Below, piece by piece: positions 6,972 to 14,224 of a stretch of 31,463 bases of DNA. This stretch comes from Deltaproteobacteria bacterium. Lineage in GTDB: Bacteria > Desulfobacterota > Binatia > UBA9968. The notes under the pieces were generated by a model that did no database searches, had not been told where the DNA came from, and saw only the letters and a program-made list of their open reading frames with translations. The DNA lies in the NCBI GenBank assembly GCA_016844625.1, contig JAERMN010000019.1:1-31463 (forward strand), in the 5' to 3' direction. The first letter of the stretch is position 1; each line of letters begins with the position of its first letter. The translations under genes and the position numbers were made by a program.

Positions 6972-7391
6972 CTAGATTCGATTCACGCTTTGTGGGCCGA
7001 CTTTTTCGATATTGACGCGAATGATGACGCGTTTCTCGTCCTGCATCTGTTTGTTGTAATCCTCCCAGTTTTTGTGCTCGCCGCGCACTTGCTTGTACCA
7101 GTAGATCAAGGTTTCCATTGCTTGGGGTTGTTCGATGATCTCGGCAGTGCCGTGGATTTGCACGAACTTGGAGCCGCTATACTGTTCCCCGAAGATGAGC
7201 ATGGAAACACGCGGATCGCGGCGGATATGTTTGACCTTATGAGTCGTGCCGCGCGAGGTGATGATGACGCGGCCTTGCGGATCGATGCCCGGCGTGACGA
7301 AGGTCATCTGCGGCCAGCCGTCGTTTTGTCTGACGGCGATACAGGCGCGGTGGTTTTCCTGTAAAAATTTCTGCGCATCGGTAATTTCCAT
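6972..7391 (-). CDS. PPOX-class (pyridoxamine 5'-phosphate oxidase-like) flavin/F420-dependent protein
   Basis: 139-aa split-barrel protein. The sequence runs MEITDAQKFLQENHRACIAV, then GWPQMTFVTPGID and the strand GRVIITSRGTTHKVKHIRRD. The strand-loop-basic-residue pattern (TS(R)xxxxKVxxIRRDPRV) matches F420- or FMN-binding PPOX proteins of the Rv1155/TIGR03618 type. Length is typical (130-145 aa). ATG 7391 has a strong GGGAGG ribosome binding site at about 6 nt. Such proteins reduce or bind flavin-type cofactors; the choice between FMN and F420 cannot be settled here. Flanked on both sides by CACGAAG inverted repeats. Confidence 0.85.
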   Translation of the reverse strand: MEITDAQKFLQENHRACIAVRQNDGWPQMTFVTPGIDPQGRVIITSRGTTHKVKHIRRDPRVSMLIFGEQYSGSKFVQIHGTAEIIEQPQAMETLIYWYKQVRGEHKNWEDYNKQMQDEKRVIIRVNIEKVGPQSVNRI

Positions 7392-7440
7392 GAAGTCCTC
7401 CCTATTTATCTTGGTTCTTGCGGGTTTACTGTGAAGAAGT

Positions 7441-7516
7441 TTTCACCACGAAGGACACGAAGAGCACGAAGTTTAAAAACATAAATTTTCGAAACCTTCG
7501 TGATCTTCGTGGTGAA
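7441..7516. repeat. CACGAAG inverted repeat, short-loop copy
   Basis: TTTCACCACGAAGGACACGA begins the left arm; CACGAAG recurs every 9 bp (7446, 7455, 7464). The right arm ends CTTCGTGGTGAA at 7516. The loop (about 25 bp) is A/T-rich. It belongs to the same family as 6688-6959 and 8784-8893. Confidence 0.85.
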
Positions 7517-7576
7517 CAAAATAAACTGGACGTGACACATTATCCACACAAAAGCCTGAAGAGCCTTTATTTTAGC

Positions 7577-7816
7577 CTAACCATGTCCATTCGAGCCCCA
7601 CAATTTGCCGTCGATCCAGAGCTTCGCCAGTTCGAAACCGTAAGCGTCGGCTTGTCGCTCGGTATCCAATGTTGCCCGGCGCCGGCCGAAGATCGGAATG
7701 CGTTTTGCTTTGCTGTGCTCGACGATCACGATCGTGGCGCGGGCCACCCATTCTCCTTTACGAATCTCTTCGGCGTCAAGCTCGACGCGATGATCGCGGT
7801 AGGTTCGTGTGCGCAT
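7577..7816 (-). CDS. Small hypothetical protein
   Basis: 79-aa protein from ATG 7816: an Arg-rich start (MRTRTYRDHRVELDAEEI), a central strand (WVARATIVIVEHSKAKRIPI) and a C-terminal helix (TERQADAYGFELAKLWIDG). The composition is that of a real folded protein rather than a shadow frame, but no family is recognised. The frame stays open 17 codons upstream to 7867; those codons (ETTRNATPETRN) look like translated repeat DNA, so the inner ATG is preferred. It lies 74 bp after the downstream-reading dehydrogenase on the same strand and may be its operon partner. Confidence 0.65.
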   Translation of the reverse strand: MRTRTYRDHRVELDAEEIRKGEWVARATIVIVEHSKAKRIPIFGRRRATLDTERQADAYGFELAKLWIDGKLWGSNGHG

Positions 7817-7890
7817 TCTTAAGTTTCGAGTTTCGGGTGTTGCGTTTCGAGTTGTCTCAGCACTCAATACCCAGCACTCGGTGCTCGGAA

Positions 7891-8721
7891 TCAGATGCTC
7901 ACTTTGCCGCCATTCAACTTGATCCCCAGCGCTGCTAACGCTGCGACGACGGGAATCTCCGCGCCGAGAGCTTTGCCGACTTCAGCGGCGAGCGGCAAAT
8001 CTTTGTCGTAGAGATTGGTTCCAGGATTAAATGTCATTTCGCTGCCGGAAAGTTGGAAGCGAGTTTCCCAGCGTTCTAAAATATTCGCCGATTTGGTTTT
8101 CTGCATGAGATCGAGGGCGGCCTTGTAGCCGATGCCGCCGGCTTTGGCGATTTGCAGAGCTTCGTAAACGACTAATGCTTCGGAGGCGGTGACCATGTTT
8201 TTAAAAAGCTTGGTGACGTTGCCGCAGCCGAGCGGCCCCATGTGCACGGCGTCTTTCGCCATATTCATCAAATGCGGCTTGGCGCGGTCGAAAAAAGCTT
8301 TGTGCCCACCGACCAGAAAAGTCAGGCCGCCTTGGCGCACGGCGCTGGGGACCGCAGTCATGCAGGCGTCGATGACGTTTACGCGTTTGTCGGCCGCGGC
8401 CTGGGCGATTTTCTTGGTTGTGGTCGGACGGATGGTGCTGTGCAGCAACACCAGCGAACCGGGCGCGGCGCCCTCGACAACGCCATTCGCTCCTAACATG
8501 CAGTCGATCACTTCTTGATCGGTGCGCACGACGACGTCGATGATCGTCGAAGCTTGCGCCACTTGCTTCGCTGAGTTCAATGTCTGGGCGCCCTCAGCGC
8601 GCGCCGATTCCTGCGCCTTGGGCGCGATGTCGAAAGACACCGCTGTTACATTCGCCAGTTTTAATCGAGAGAGCAGCGCGCTCCCCATCGCGCCAGTGCC
8701 AACAAATCCGATTTTTTCCAT
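7891..8721 (-). CDS. NAD(P)-dependent oxidoreductase, HIBADH-like
   Basis: 276-aa member of the 3-hydroxyisobutyrate dehydrogenase superfamily. The Rossmann motif GFVGTGAMGSALLSR is at residues 5-19. The catalytic lysine is K171 in GCGNVTKLFKNM, with Asn175. The substrate loop is unusual: DACMTAVPSAVRQGGL replaces the DAPVSGG form, so the substrate probably differs from that of the enzyme at 4564-5511. Shorter than typical (about 290 aa). ATG 8721 has an excellent AAGGAGG ribosome binding site at about 8 nt. Followed by the small hypothetical gene on the same strand. Confidence 0.88.
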   Translation of the reverse strand: MEKIGFVGTGAMGSALLSRLKLANVTAVSFDIAPKAQESARAEGAQTLNSAKQVAQASTIIDVVVRTDQEVIDCMLGANGVVEGAAPGSLVLLHSTIRPTTTKKIAQAAADKRVNVIDACMTAVPSAVRQGGLTFLVGGHKAFFDRAKPHLMNMAKDAVHMGPLGCGNVTKLFKNMVTASEALVVYEALQIAKAGGIGYKAALDLMQKTKSANILERWETRFQLSGSEMTFNPGTNLYDKDLPLAAEVGKALGAEIPVVAALAALGIKLNGGKVSI

Positions 8722-8783
8722 TGCTGTTTCCTCCTTAGCTTCTTACAGTTCGTTCTTAAGCATACGTCACGTGCAATGGGTTC

Positions 8784-8893
8784 TTTCACCACGAAGATCA
8801 CGAAGGACACGAAGTTTTCGGATGTTTAAGACGCCGAACTTCGTGCTCCCTTCGGCTTTGCTCAGGACATGCTTCGTGTCCTTCGTGGTGAAA
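8784..8893. repeat. CACGAAG inverted repeat, copy with inserted CCGAAGGGAGC-type unit
   Basis: The left arm begins TTTCACCACGAAGATCACGA; the right arm ends TGTCCTTCGTGGTGAAA. Between the loop and the right arm sits GCTCCCTTCGGCTTTGCTC-AGGACATG, the exact reverse complement of a unit in the copy at 6688-6959. This shows that the two copies are related by inversion. Confidence 0.85.
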
Positions 8894-8913
8894 CCAACCG
8901 GTGATCGTTACTG

Positions 8914-9924
8914 CTAGTCGCTCCCCTTCAATTTCGGCATGACTTCATTTTTGAAAAGCTCCACGGTGCGCAGCGATTCTTCAAGGGAAAGATCGCCGAA
9001 GGCGAATTGGCCGACGAGATAATTCACCGCCGTCTCATTCAGCTGCGCTTGGAGAAATTGCCGCACGGTTTGGGGGCTGCCAGCGACCGCTTGGCCGATC
9101 TCCATCATCTTGTCGAACTCCGCGGGTCTTGGGTGCGCCGGTGTGCCGCCGATAAGATAGAACAGAAAATAAAAATGATTGTGCCAGACCGGATAAGCGC
9201 GCCGGGCGATTGTCAGCGCTTCCTGGTCGCTTTGTGCGATAACGATGAACCGGCTCACGCCGAGCTTCGGCGTCGGCTTGGTGCCGTGCAATGCGCTCCA
9301 GACTTGCCGATACTTGTCGTTGTAGCTGCGCGTGTCTTTCGCCGAGTCGAGACTGACCATATTCAAGCTCTGCTTGGCTGCGCGCTCAGCGGCTTGCACC
9401 GAATGCACGCCGTACCACATGGGCGGATGGGGTTTTTGCAGCGGCTCCAGCTCCATTGGAATATCTTTGAACGAAAAGTGTTTGCCTTTGAAGGTCAACT
9501 TCTTGTGCGTCAGTCCTTCGAGAATCAACGCGCGCGCTTCGGTGTAAATATCTTGCGCTTGGGCCGGGTCTTGGCCATAAAACTTCACTTCCGTCGGCGA
9601 CGAGCCCCGGCCAAAGCCGATTTCCAAACGGCCGCCGCTCAATTGGTCGACCATGCAGATCTCTTCGATCAAACGCAGTGGGTGATGCAGCGGTAGAGCA
9701 TAGACCATTGGACCGAAGCGCAGTGTTTTAGTTCGCTGCGCGATGGCCGAAAGAAACACGCTGGGCGACGGCGCCAAGCCGATGGGCGTCGAGTGATGTT
9801 CGGCGACATGGTAGGCGTAGAAACCGGCGCGCTCGTAAGCCTCGATGAGTTTGAGCCGCGCTTCGTAGTATTCGTTCAGTGGAAGATCGTTGCGATCCAG
9901 ATGGTCGAAAATTCCGAAATCCAT
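8914..9924 (-). CDS. LLM class flavin-dependent oxidoreductase (luciferase-like monooxygenase)
   Basis: 336-aa TIM-barrel protein of the bacterial luciferase family. It starts MDFGIFDHLDRND. Family landmarks follow: YHVAEHHSTPIGLAPSPSVF near residue 45, LRFGPMVYALPLHHPLRLIE near 75-95, EICMVDQLSGGRLEIGFGRG near 95-115, then PHPPMWYGVHS. Such enzymes use reduced FMN (or F420) to oxidise small organic compounds. ATG 9924 is chosen because it gives the usual family N-terminus; a GTG at 9951 in the same frame would add nine residues, and neither has a good ribosome binding site. Last gene of the left catabolic patch; its 5' side faces the gene-poor 9925-11507 region. Substrate unknown. Confidence 0.9.
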   Translation of the reverse strand: MDFGIFDHLDRNDLPLNEYYEARLKLIEAYERAGFYAYHVAEHHSTPIGLAPSPSVFLSAIAQRTKTLRFGPMVYALPLHHPLRLIEEICMVDQLSGGRLEIGFGRGSSPTEVKFYGQDPAQAQDIYTEARALILEGLTHKKLTFKGKHFSFKDIPMELEPLQKPHPPMWYGVHSVQAAERAAKQSLNMVSLDSAKDTRSYNDKYRQVWSALHGTKPTPKLGVSRFIVIAQSDQEALTIARRAYPVWHNHFYFLFYLIGGTPAHPRPAEFDKMMEIGQAVAGSPQTVRQFLQAQLNETAVNYLVGQFAFGDLSLEESLRTVELFKNEVMPKLKGSD

Positions 9925-10156
9925 ACCAGGCCGGATATATCGTGAATTCACCGCAAATCAAAGGCGGTTGGGCGCAATTTATCAAATCAATGCAGGTGGC
10001 AACCCGGCAAAGCTCATAGCGATTCGTTTCGATGCTAGAATCTTGGGTTGGCTGAGCTTTAATGTTTGAACGTCTGGAACTATTTGACCGCGCGAAATCT
10101 TTCGGTCATTTGTCGACGGTGCTCGAGCGCTGTTATAGTGAGCCGAAAGTAAACTT

Positions 10157-10306
10157 ATGGAAAAGCCGCCGATAAGAAAAGATTACTTCGAAAGCGACTG
10201 CGGTTGCAGGCGTTGGTATGAGTCTGTACCTGGGGGTCCCGTGGAAGCATTAGAGGAGGTCGTTGAATACTGCGAGATACACGACGTTGAAAGCGGCAGC
10301 TCCTAA
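10157..10306 (+). CDS. Small CxC...CxxH protein, possible zinc-binding
   Basis: 49-aa frame from ATG 10157 to TAA 10306. It begins MEKPPIRKDYFESDCGCRRW and ends ALEEVVEYCEIHDVESGSS. Cys15, Cys17, Cys39 and His42 form a CxC...CxxH arrangement like that of small single-zinc proteins. The acidic helix between the two halves and the lack of low-complexity sequence favour a real gene. The ribosome binding site is weak (GAAAG about 6 nt upstream). A GC-rich inverted repeat follows at 10331-10369. No family name is assigned. Confidence 0.5.
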   Translation: MEKPPIRKDYFESDCGCRRWYESVPGGPVEALEEVVEYCEIHDVESGSS

Positions 10307-10330
10307 TTTCGCTGCGAAATGATGCGTGCT

Positions 10331-10372
10331 GGGCGCGGACGGTAGGACACGCAAAAAAATCCCGCGCCCTTT
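10331..10372 (+). terminator. Weak terminator-like hairpin after the small CxC gene
   Basis: GGGCGCGG (10331-10338) pairs with CCGCGCCC (10362-10369), followed by only TTTC. The 23-nt loop contains an A-run. It lies 25 nt after the small gene's stop; the short T tract makes it a weak candidate. Confidence 0.3.
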
Positions 10373-10432
10373 CAAGACGTGAGGCAATTCTTGTTCACAG
10401 GGCCGATACTAACAGGTCAATTCTGGATTTAA

Positions 10433-10678
10433 CTAATTCAAGTACAGCGACAGCAAGGTCGAAGACTCGATGTAACGGCCCAGTTCTTCCCGTGCCGATA
10501 TCTCATCGGGATAATTCCCCACCAGATAGATTTCTGCCTGTTTCACCGTGCCGTAAAACCGTTCGGTCAACGCAGGGTCGGTGGGCCGGCGGACCCGGGC
10601 AAAGGATAGCTCGGCCCCCTAAGGCTTCAAAAAACTCTTGGGTCACCCTCGAAGTTTTAGCAATCCCCGATCCACCCT
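10433..10678 (-). pseudogene. IS3-type transposase (OrfB) remnant, frameshifted
   Basis: Minus-strand translation gives two pieces of an IS3-family integrase core. The first (about 10678-10620) reads KTSRVTQEFFEALGG. After a frame change it continues as ELSFARVRRPTDPALTERFY and then AEIYLVGNYPDEISAREELG, ending at TAG 10433-10435. The RRPTD...LTERF..T.KQ.EIYLVGNYPDE pattern is characteristic of IS3-group OrfB near its third catalytic residue. The N-terminal two-thirds, OrfA, the usual C-terminal FYN.xRPH block and the element ends are not visible. It is a dead fragment, assigned from family knowledge without alignment. Confidence 0.75.
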
Positions 10679-10713
10679 GAGCTCGGGCTCCGAGATCCTG
10701 AGTTTAGCTTTTC

Positions 10714-10887
10714 TTGTCAGAGGAAAAAGGCCATCAGCGAATTGCTCAACTGGTGCGGCATGCGCGACTCAGAGCAGGGCTCATCCAAGCTCAGCTTGCC
10801 GAAAAGGCACGGAGTCGCCAGGTCGTTATTGCTCGGCTAGAATCGGGAACCGATGATCGAGTTTCTTCACTTGATTTTCTAGAGTGA
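10714..10887 (+). pseudogene. Truncated XRE-family helix-turn-helix regulator (antitoxin-like)
   Basis: Reading from TTG 10714 (after TAG 10705-10707) gives 57 residues, including RIAQLVRHARLRAGLIQAQL, then AEKARSRQVVIARLESGTDD and RVSSLDFLE before TGA. This is the five-helix XRE/Cro fold up to helix 4-5, like HigA-type antitoxins (LRAGLTQAELAEK...IARLESG...SLDFLE). The protein stops where the last helix should begin. No ATG or good ribosome binding site is present and no partner toxin gene is adjacent. Most likely a decayed gene, next to the decayed transposase. Confidence 0.65.
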
Positions 10888-11507
10888 ATTGCCGGCGTGC
10901 TCAAAGCCAGGCTGTTGGTGCGATTCGAGTACAAAAAAGTTGCCCAGCGCCTCGATCAAATCCCCGGCTGAGGACCCCAGGCGTTAGCCTGGGGGTCAAA
11001 GCCTCCGCAGGCTGGGGAGGGCTTTGTTCTGGGTTGCGCATTTCAAGTGCCACGGGCGTAAGCCCGTGGGTAGCTACCTTACTTGGGCCGGGGGCAATAC
11101 CCCGGCCGGGAAGGGGCGTCATTTATCTCTGGCACCTCTCCCACGCGGAACAAACAATGACCAGGGGCATTTGGGGAGCGAAAATCGATTGAAGCTTCGG
11201 TATTTGGAATGTTTTTTGCCAATTAGAATCGGTGTTGTCTAATATTGGCCAGTTTGAGAGAGTTATGGCTAGTTTTGCCATGATTGGGTAGCGAAGTTGG
11301 CTCTATAACCGTCTTGATCTGACAAATGTGTCATCCACAGTTTGACAGTTGATCTCTAGGATACAGTTTGGGCTCGCTTACATCACCAGTTGGACTCGTG
11401 AGTTGGCTGCTCATGCAGCCATGGCGGAAGCCCAGCATTGTTTTAGCATAGATATTCGGCTTGCTATCGGCTGCCCTTTGGTGTCTCATTCGGCGGGTGA
11501 ATCTCTA
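10888..11507. other. 620-bp gene-free region upstream of rmlA
   Basis: It holds the hairpin cluster at 10971-11123. Nearer rmlA are two small inverted repeats that could be operators: ATGGC (11265-11269) with GCCAT (11277-11281), and TGACA (11320-11324) with TGTCA (11329-11333). A TTGACA at about 11342 lacks a convincing -10 box at normal spacing. The promoter of the rml operon presumably lies here but is not resolved. Confidence 0.45.
10971..11123 (+). repeat. Hairpin cluster related to the four-hairpin repeat family
   Basis: Hairpins in series: CCCCAGGC-GTTA-GCCTGGGG (10975-10994), CCTCC...GGAGG (about 11002-11020), CCACGGGC-GTAA-GCCCGTGG (11050-11069) and GGCCGGGG-GCAATA-CCCCGGCC (11086-11107), then CATTTA. 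The last hairpin equals P3 of the dispersed repeat, and the cluster keeps the plus orientation, but P1 and P2 differ. It may be a diverged family member or a separate structured element. Confidence 0.6.
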
Positions 11508-12587
11508 ATGACGACTAATCTAAAAGGCTTGGTTTTGAGCGGTGGGCGGGGCACTAGGTTACGGCCATTGACACACACGGCTGCTAAACAGCTCGTGCCG
11601 GTGGCCAATCGGCCGATCCTTTTTCACGTGTTAGATAATCTCAAGAACGCGGGCGTGACGGACGTGGGTATCGTGATTTCGCCGGAGACCGGTAACGCAA
11701 TTAAAGAAACCGTCGGCGATGGCAGTTCATGGGGGATGAGCATCGAATATATCACCCAAAGCGAGCCGCTTGGGCTTGCCCATGCCGTAAAGGTTGCTCA
11801 GCCGTATTTAGGCTCTGATTCTTTCGTGATGTATCTCGGTGACAACCTGATCGGTTCAGGTATTCGAAATTACCGTGAGAAGTTTGAAGCCGCGGCGGCG
11901 CCGGCCTCAATACTGCTCAAAGAAGTCGATAACCCGTCGAACTTTGGCATTGCCGAAATCGATCAACACAAGCGCGTCATCCGCTTGGTTGAAAAACCCA
12001 AAGAGCCAAAATCCAACTTGGCATTGGTCGGGATCTATTTTTTTACTTCGGCGATCCACAAGGCGATTAGCAAAATCTCTCCCTCCTGGCGCGGCGAGTT
12101 GGAGATCACCGACGCGATCCAGATGCTGCTCAATGACGGCGCCGAGGTGCTCAGCGACCAGGTGGAATCGTGGTGGCTCGACACCGGTAAGAAAGATGAC
12201 TTGTTGACGGCGAATACCGTGGTTCTCGATGAATGGGTCAAGCGCCAGATCGACGGCGAAATTGATTCCAAGAGTCACGTAACCGGCAGAGTGCGGTTAG
12301 GCAAAGGCAGCCGTGTCGTTAATAGCACCGTGCGTGGACCGGTCGTTATTGGCGACAATGTTTTCGTCGAGAACTCATTCGTCGGACCGTTTACTTCGAT
12401 CGGCGCCGGTTGCCGAATCGTCTCGTCGGTTCTCGAACATTGCGTTTTGTTGGAGAACGCCCGGATCGATCATGTCGACCGTTTGGAAGATAGCTTGATC
12501 GGCAAGAATTCAGCCGTTGTCAAAGAGCAAAAAAATCATCAAGCGTATAGGCTCATGATCGGCGACGATTCCGAAGTATTGCTCTGA
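11508..12587 (+). CDS. rmlA: Glucose-1-phosphate thymidylyltransferase, long form
   Basis: 359-aa nucleotidyltransferase that makes dTDP-glucose from dTTP and glucose-1-phosphate, the first step to dTDP-rhamnose-type sugars. From ATG 11508: LKGLVLSGGRGTRLRPLTHT (nucleotide-binding signature), KQLVPVANRPILFH, then YLGDNLIG near residue 110 and a GELEITDAIQ segment near 200. The C-terminal 110 residues are hexapeptide-like (GPVVIGDNVFVENSFVGPF), a left-handed beta-helix found in the long RmlA subfamily (about 355 aa). The frame stays open 53 codons upstream to 11349, but that part has no homology-like character. GGGTGA precedes the chosen ATG. Overlaps rmlC by one base. Confidence 0.93.
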   Translation: MTTNLKGLVLSGGRGTRLRPLTHTAAKQLVPVANRPILFHVLDNLKNAGVTDVGIVISPETGNAIKETVGDGSSWGMSIEYITQSEPLGLAHAVKVAQPYLGSDSFVMYLGDNLIGSGIRNYREKFEAAAAPASILLKEVDNPSNFGIAEIDQHKRVIRLVEKPKEPKSNLALVGIYFFTSAIHKAISKISPSWRGELEITDAIQMLLNDGAEVLSDQVESWWLDTGKKDDLLTANTVVLDEWVKRQIDGEIDSKSHVTGRVRLGKGSRVVNSTVRGPVVIGDNVFVENSFVGPFTSIGAGCRIVSSVLEHCVLLENARIDHVDRLEDSLIGKNSAVVKEQKNHQAYRLMIGDDSEVLL

Positions 12588-13189
12588 TGCCTTTTCGATT
12601 TATTCAAACTGAGATATCCGAAGTGCTGATCGTCGAGCCGCGCGTTTTTGCCGACGACCGGGGCTTTTTCATGGAAACTTACAAACGCTCCGAGTTTGCC
12701 GAACACGGTATCGCTGAACTCTTCCTCCAGGGGAATCATTCGAAGTCGACCAAGGGAATTCTTCGTGGTCTGCACTATCAAAAACATCCCAAAGCGCAAG
12801 GCAAGCTGGTGCGCGCGCTGAGCGGTGAAATTTTCGATGTCGTCGTCGATATTCGACAGGGTGCTCCAACCTTTGGCAAATGGGTTAGCGGTACGCTCTC
12901 ATCGGAGAACAAAAAAATGCTCTACGTGCCGGTTGGCTTCGCCCACGGCTTCTGTGTCGTGAGCGACCAGGCCGAGATTTCTTATATGACAACCGAGGAA
13001 TATGCGCCGGAGTGCGAAGCTGGAATCCAGTGGAACGATCCGGAGCTGAAGATCACGTGGCCCATCGATAACCCACAGCTTTCCAACCGAGATCGAACTT
13101 GGCCCGGCTTAAAGGACGCCGAAAGTCACTTTCGCTACGGCGCGGCGTCGGCAATAGTTTCTATCTCTGCTCGGGGATCTGAACGGTAA
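12587..13189 (+). CDS. rmlC: dTDP-4-dehydrorhamnose 3,5-epimerase
   Basis: 200-aa cupin epimerase converting dTDP-4-keto-6-deoxy-glucose to dTDP-4-keto-L-rhamnose. The signature region reads GNHSKSTKGILRGLHYQ then KAQGKLVRALSGEIFDVVVD, including the catalytic His in GLHYQ, and VPVGFAHGFCVVSDQAE follows with the second conserved His. The C-terminal IQWNDPELKITWPIDNPQLS is typical. ATG 12587 shares a base with the rmlA stop (TGATG), so the two are translationally coupled. About 15 residues longer than the E. coli enzyme at the C-terminus. Confidence 0.95.
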   Translation: MPFRFIQTEISEVLIVEPRVFADDRGFFMETYKRSEFAEHGIAELFLQGNHSKSTKGILRGLHYQKHPKAQGKLVRALSGEIFDVVVDIRQGAPTFGKWVSGTLSSENKKMLYVPVGFAHGFCVVSDQAEISYMTTEEYAPECEAGIQWNDPELKITWPIDNPQLSNRDRTWPGLKDAESHFRYGAASAIVSISARGSER

Positions 13190-13192
13190 AAA

Positions 13193-14224
13193 ATGAAGAC
13201 GGTTTTGGTTACCGGTGGTTGCGGATTTATCGGTAGCAACTTTGTGCGGCTAATCTGTGCTGATCCAAGTTGGCGGGTGGTCAATCTCGACGCCCTAACT
13301 TACGCCGGCAATCTTGAAAATACTGCCAATCTTCCCGCCGATCAGTTGCGTTTCGTCCATGGCGATATTTGTGATCGTGGCTTGGTGGAAAAAATTCTCA
13401 AAGAAGAGCGGCCGTGGGCGATCGTAAATTTCGCCGCGGAATCGCACGTCGATCGAAGCATTCTCGATGCCTCGCCATTCTTGCAAACCAACATCGGCGG
13501 TGTGCAATCGCTTCTTGAAGCCGCACGGAACCACCCGGTCGAACGCTTCCTGCATATTTCGACTGACGAAGTTTACGGTGACAAAGAAGGCAAGCGAGCT
13601 TCCACCGAAGACTTTCCTCTGTGCCCAAGTAGTCCCTACGCCGCAACTAAAGCCGCTGCCGATCTGCTTTGCTTCTCCTATCGACGCACCTATGGTTTGC
13701 CGATAATCGTAACGCGTAGCTCCAACAACTATGGCCCTTATCAGTTTCCCGAAAAATTGATTCCGCTGCTGATTCGAAACGGCCTGAACCATTTAGATTT
13801 CCCGATCTACGGCGACGGTAAGCAAATTCGCGATTGGCTTTACGTCGAAGACAATTGCCGCGGCATCCTGAGCGTTCTGGAAAAGGGACAGATGGGTTCG
13901 ATTTACAACATTGGAGCCGGCGAAGAGCGGACCAATCTCGATGTTGTCGAAGCGATTTGCGTTGCGATTGCTGATCGGCTTGGCATTGACGTGGCCGCGC
14001 TTAAGAAGCGTATCCGCTACGTAACTGATCGCCCTGGGCATGATCGGCGCTATGCGATCGACACTTCGAAAGTTCGCGCCGAAACCGGTTGGCAACCAAG
14101 CATGGATTTTGCTGTCGGATTGAAACAAACCGTTGACTGGTACCTCGATCACACCGACTGGATAGCCCACGTGACATCCGGTGAATACCGAAAATACTAC
14201 GACTCTGTCTATTCTCAAGCATAG
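13193..14224 (+). CDS. rmlB: dTDP-glucose 4,6-dehydratase
   Basis: 343-aa extended SDR that dehydrates dTDP-glucose to the 4-keto-6-deoxy sugar with bound NAD. The Rossmann motif VTGGCGFIGSNFVRL lies at residues 5-19. The catalytic STDEVYGD (Thr, Asp, Glu) is near residue 125 and the YxxxK pair in SPYAATKAAAD near 150. RSSNNYGPYQFPEKLIPLLI is the family fingerprint. ATG 13193 lies 3 bp after the rmlC stop, so rmlA, rmlC and rmlB form one operon. The final reductase rmlD is not in the window. Confidence 0.96.
   Translation: MKTVLVTGGCGFIGSNFVRLICADPSWRVVNLDALTYAGNLENTANLPADQLRFVHGDICDRGLVEKILKEERPWAIVNFAAESHVDRSILDASPFLQTNIGGVQSLLEAARNHPVERFLHISTDEVYGDKEGKRASTEDFPLCPSSPYAATKAAADLLCFSYRRTYGLPIIVTRSSNNYGPYQFPEKLIPLLIRNGLNHLDFPIYGDGKQIRDWLYVEDNCRGILSVLEKGQMGSIYNIGAGEERTNLDVVEAICVAIADRLGIDVAALKKRIRYVTDRPGHDRRYAIDTSKVRAETGWQPSMDFAVGLKQTVDWYLDHTDWIAHVTSGEYRKYYDSVYSQA

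Noticed and set aside
7817..7867. 17-residue extension of the small hypothetical protein
   Set aside because: The codons come from a repeat-like GTTTCGAGTTT tract; the inner ATG is better.
11349..11507. 53-residue extension of RmlA
   Set aside because: The nucleotide-binding motif normally lies within the first 20 residues; the extension has no family character, and ATG 11508 has a GGGTGA upstream.
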